DNA of 64,000 nucleotides from the NCBI GenBank assembly GCA_963070105.1, contig OY718803.1, forward strand, positions 1,737,007-1,801,006. Direction: 5' to 3'. Every line of letters begins with the position of its first letter. The first letter of the stretch is position 1. Source of the DNA: Litomosoides sigmodontis (taxonomy: Eukaryota; Nematoda; Chromadorea; Rhabditida; Onchocercidae). This document shows, piece after piece, positions 61,101 to 64,000 of the stretch. The position numbers and the translations under genes were made by a program. Below the pieces are notes generated by a model. The model worked only from the letters and a program-made list of their open reading frames with translations. It made no database searches and had not been told where the DNA came from.

Positions 61101-64000
61101 GTACCAGTAAAAAAATGACAACTGTATTGCGTCCTGGTGACGACCAAAGTAAACGAAGCAGTACGAAAAAAGAATCTGTCCTCGAAAAATTCGACTTATC
61201 AAAAGATAAGCAAACACCTCCACCAATAATCGGCATACCGGATATTAGAAAGACAGAAGGAAGATCTAGAAGAGTCGACGGATCCAAAGATGCCAAGGAA
61301 TTACTTCCACCAACATCCGGTATGTTGGATACTGGCGAACCGGAAGGAGGATCCAGAAGAATCGACGGATCAACAGATGTTACGGAAATGCTTCCACCAA
61401 CATTCGGTATATTGCATACTGGCGAACCGGAAGAAGGATCCAGAAGAATCGACGGATCGACAGATGTCAAGGAAATGCTTCCGCCAACATTCGGTATATT
61501 GCATACTGGCAAACCGGAAGAAGGATCCAGAAGAATCGATGAACCGAAAGACGTTAAGGAAATGCTTCCGCCAACATTCGGTATATTGCATATCGGCAAA
61601 CCGGAAGAAAAGTCCAGAAGAATCGACAGATCAACAGATGTTACGGAAATGCTTCCACCAACATTCGGCATATTCGATACTGGCAAGCTGGAAGAAAAGT
61701 CCAGAAGAATCGACGGATCAACAGATGTTACGGAAACGCTTCCGCCAACATTCGGTATATTGCATACTGGCAAACCGGAAGAAGGATCCAGAAGAATCGA
61801 CGGATCAACAGATGTTACGGAAATGCTTCCGCCAACATTCGGTATATTGCATACTGGCAAACCGGAAGAAGGATCCAGAAGAATCGATGGATCGAAAGAC
61901 GTTAAGGAAATACTTCCACCAACATTCGGTATATTGCATACCGGCAAACCGGAAGAAAAGTCCAGAAGAATCGACAGATCAACAGATGTTACGGAAATGC
62001 TTCCACCAACATTCGGTATATTGCATACTGGCGAACCGGAAGAAGGATCCAGAAGAATCGATGGATCGAAAGACGTTAAGGAAATGCTTCCACCAACATT
62101 CGGTATATTGCACACTGGCAAACCGGAAGAAAAGTTCAGAAGAATCGACGGATCAACAGATGTTACGGAAATGCTTCCACCAACATTCGGTATATTGCAC
62201 ACTGGCGAACCGGAAGAAGGATCCAGAAGAATGGACGGATCGACAGATGTCAAGGAAGTGCTTCCGCCAACATTCGGTATATTGCATACTGGCAAACCGG
62301 AAGAAGGATCCAGAAGAATCGACGGATCGACAGATGTCAAGGAAATGCTTCCGCCAACATTCGGTATATTGCATACTGGCAAGCCGGAAGAAAAGTCCAG
62401 AAGAATCGACGGATCAACAGATGTTACGGAAATGCTTCCACCAACATTCGGCATATTCGATACTGGCAAGCTGGAAGAAAAGTCCAGAAGAATCGACGGA
62501 TCAACAGATGTTACGGAAATGCTTCCGCCAACATTCGGTATATTGCATACTGGCAAACCGGAAGAAGGATCCAGAAGAATCGACAGGTCAACAGATGTTA
62601 CGGAAATGCTTCCACCAACATTCGGTATATTGCATACTGGCGAACCGGAAGAAGGATCCAGAAGAATCGACGGATCGACAGATGTCAAGGAAATGCTTCC
62701 GCCAACGTTCGGTTTGTTGCATACTGGCAAACCGGAAGAAGGATCCAGAAGAATCGATGGACCGAAATACGTTAAGGAAATGCTTCCACCAACATTCGGT
62801 ATATTGCACACTGGCAAACCGGAAGAAAAGTCCAGAAGAATCGACGGATCAACAGATGTTACGGAAATGCTTCCACCAACATTCGGTATATTGCATACTG
62901 ACGAACCGGAAGAAGGATCCAGAAGAATGGACGGATCGACAGATGTCAAGGAAGTGCTTCCGCCAACATTCGGTATATTGCATACTGGCAAACCGGAAGA
63001 AGGATCCAGAAGAATCGACGGATCGACAGATGTCAAGGAAATGCTTCCGCCAACATTCGGTATATTGCATACTGGCAAGCCGGAAGAAAAGTCCAGAAGA
63101 ATCGACGGATCAACAGATGTTATCGAAATGCTTCCACCAACATTCGGCATATTCGATACTGGCAAGCTGGAAGAAAAGTCCAGAAGAATCGACGGATCAA
63201 CAGATGTTACGGAAATGCTTCCACCTACATTTGGTATATTAGATACTGCCAAGGTAGGATGGTCCAAAACGACAGACGTACGTGTTTTCGATAGTGCGCC
63301 CCCTCCAGTAAAGTTATCTCGAGTTAGTGAAATTTCATTTCAGCCTTTACAGCTTGCAGTGAATGTACAAAATCAAATGCAAAACGTATCACGTAATTAT
63401 AAAACATTTAAGAGAGCAAGACATAAAGGTACCGTTGAATTTGTCGCGGAAGAAAATATCATTCCCGAAAGTTACAAACTGGAATCTACGCCTTACGAAG
63501 GTCCTTTGGAGACCATAAGTATGACGAAAGGTTTGCAGTTTGCGCCAATTCATGAGTATTCTGATGTATATCACTATGGTAATAGTTATGTGAAGTCGCG
63601 GAAACGAAGGAATGCATCGGAGAAACAAAACATTTTCAAAGCTAAAAAAACTGCTTTGCATCTCCACGGGAGTAACTCTGACATAAAAGACGGTGAAGAA
63701 AAGAATGTTAGTGAAATTTTCTTGCCGAAAAGTAAAGAAATGATGTATTCAGCATCGACTGTTTACAAAACTCCAGTAGGTAGAAGAACAAATGCTAAAA
63801 AACAACCTTCCAAATACTGTAGAGTTTCTGGCGATGTTGAAATTGTCGACAAATCATTCGTGAAACCCGAAACATATAATATTGTTGCTGTTCCTTATGA
63901 TGGACCAGTGAGCTGCTTAGAGTGTGGAAAGGAATTATCATTCACACCTCTTCAGGAATGTATAGCACTATATAATAGTGGAATTTCTCATAAGAAGACA
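55146..64000 (+). CDS. frm-1: Protein 4.1-type FERM protein with giant repetitive tail, 3' end beyond window
   Basis: A membrane-cytoskeleton linker of the protein 4.1/coracle family. Exons: 55146-55256, 55837-55941, 56248-56290, 56703-56823, 56919-57092, 57389-57476, 57847-57999, 58129-58226, 58525-58697, 58962-59047 and 59435 to beyond 64000. All junctions are in phase, giving at least 1906 aa. FERM domain at about residues 20-300: [76 protein letters not shown]. The FA domain follows at about 305-345 ([20 protein letters not shown]). The last exon is open for 4566 bases: a Thr/Ser run near 59580-59680, a Lys-rich KKREKSP block, the 29-residue repeat array and four 39-residue repeats. No 4.1 C-terminal domain is reached. 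Donors after 57476 (GTTTGA) and 58226 (GTTCAC) are unusual but fixed by homology. Confidence 0.94.
55602..55718 (-). CDS. Candidate exon with a GOLD C-terminal-like signature, antisense to the FERM gene
   Basis: Minus-strand stretch after a long T-rich AATTTCAG acceptor. It encodes [19 protein letters not shown] and ends at a GTAAAG donor. The G-x-Y-x-x-x-F-D-N-S-Y-like pattern resembles the end of GOLD domains. It lies wholly inside the first intron of the plus-strand FERM gene (55257-55836). In transcript order it comes before the 54.6-54.1 kb exons, which is the wrong order for a single GOLD domain. Confidence 0.3.
59774..59881 (+). repeat. Degenerate copy of the 39-residue tail repeat
   Basis: In the FERM-protein tail the segment from EPRYLSD to [10 protein letters not shown] matches the end of the repeat (P-V-x3-x-V-V-Y-H-P-G) but is a few residues short and poorly conserved in its middle. 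Confidence 0.45.
60758..60874 (+). repeat. 39-residue tail repeat, copy A
   Basis: Runs from [12 protein letters not shown] to [18 protein letters not shown] in the FERM-protein tail, exactly 117 bases. It shares P1, Y4, Y11, K22, L24, F26, P28, E31, Y36 and G39 with copies B and C. Confidence 0.85.
61262..63250 (+). repeat. Tandem array of an 87-base (29-residue) coding repeat
   Basis: About 23 copies in the FERM-protein tail with core [20 protein letters not shown] followed by LHTGKPEEG or variants. The first unit (near 61262) and the last are more diverged. The unit is a multiple of three and lacks stops in several frames, so long shadow frames open on both strands. Variant units with [10 protein letters not shown] recur at 61668, 62451 and 63147, spaced 783 (9 units) and 696 (8 units) bases. 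This shows higher-order duplication of blocks of 8-9 units. Confidence 0.97.
63464..63580 (+). repeat. 39-residue tail repeat, copy B
   Basis: Runs from [14 protein letters not shown] to [18 protein letters not shown], exactly 117 bases and the closest relative of copy A. The residues just before it ([12 protein letters not shown]) resemble those before copy C ([12 protein letters not shown]), so the true unit may be about 55 residues. Confidence 0.85.
63866..63982 (+). repeat. 39-residue tail repeat, copy C
   Basis: Runs from [14 protein letters not shown] to [18 protein letters not shown], again exactly 117 bases. It differs from A and B by extra Cys residues (positions 17, 20 and 32). More copies may follow beyond the window. 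Confidence 0.82.

Noticed and set aside
61290..63242. 650-residue plus-strand frame with [17 protein letters not shown] repeats
   Set aside because: A second-frame shadow of the same array; it starts and stops at the array edges.
60925..63267. 780-residue minus-strand frame of VGGSIS...ILLDPSSG repeats
   Set aside because: Shadow of the 29-residue coding array. The plus-strand frame is continuous with the FERM exons and with conserved tail repeats.

Overview
This window is eukaryotic, intron-rich and very AT-rich. The best fit is a nematode, perhaps of the spirurid/filarial type, but the species is not resolved. The basis is exons spliced at short TTTCAG-like acceptors, a trans-splice-like acceptor placed 6 bases before an ATG, and gene families typical of metazoa. 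There are no operons of bacterial type, no CRISPR arrays, and I recognised no tRNA or rRNA.

Layout. (1) 1-1104 is the end of a (TTA)n array. (2) 1220-9715, minus strand: seven exons of a Grainyhead/CP2 transcription factor (grh-1 type), open at both ends. (3) 9716-15726: non-coding, with a GC-richer island of mixed microsatellites at 10260-12670 and a G-quadruplex-capable run. (4) 15727-24230, minus: a complete five-exon RGS protein of the RZ subfamily (176 aa). Two of its introns carry a 0.7 kb (TAA)n, a 0.18 kb (TG)n and a 1.9 kb (ATT)n array. (5) 24231-28879: non-coding. (6) 28880-29686, plus: two exons of a small single-pass membrane protein, possibly the 5' part of the next gene. (7) 30856-40103, plus: a 17-exon model of 752 aa containing a strongly diverged PP1/PP2A-like phosphatase fold that has lost several metal-binding residues. 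(8) 40104-54070: mostly non-coding and microsatellite-rich, with a few weak exon candidates. (9) 54071-55718, minus: tentative exons resembling pieces of GOLD domains, partly antisense to the next gene. (10) 55146 to beyond 64000, plus: a protein 4.1-type FERM protein (frm-1/coracle type). It is followed by an open exon of at least 4566 bases encoding a huge tail with about 23 tandem copies of a 29-residue repeat and dispersed copies of a separate 39-residue repeat.

The genes do not form an obvious pathway. grh and the 4.1 protein both belong to epithelial biology in animals, and RGS acts on G-protein signalling. The less conventional parts are the degenerate phosphatase, the two repeat families in the FERM-protein tail, and the extreme purity and length of the ATT arrays. 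All exon junctions were chosen by hand from reading frame, splice dinucleotides and family resemblance. Boundaries should be good to a base or two in the homology-anchored genes and are weaker elsewhere.
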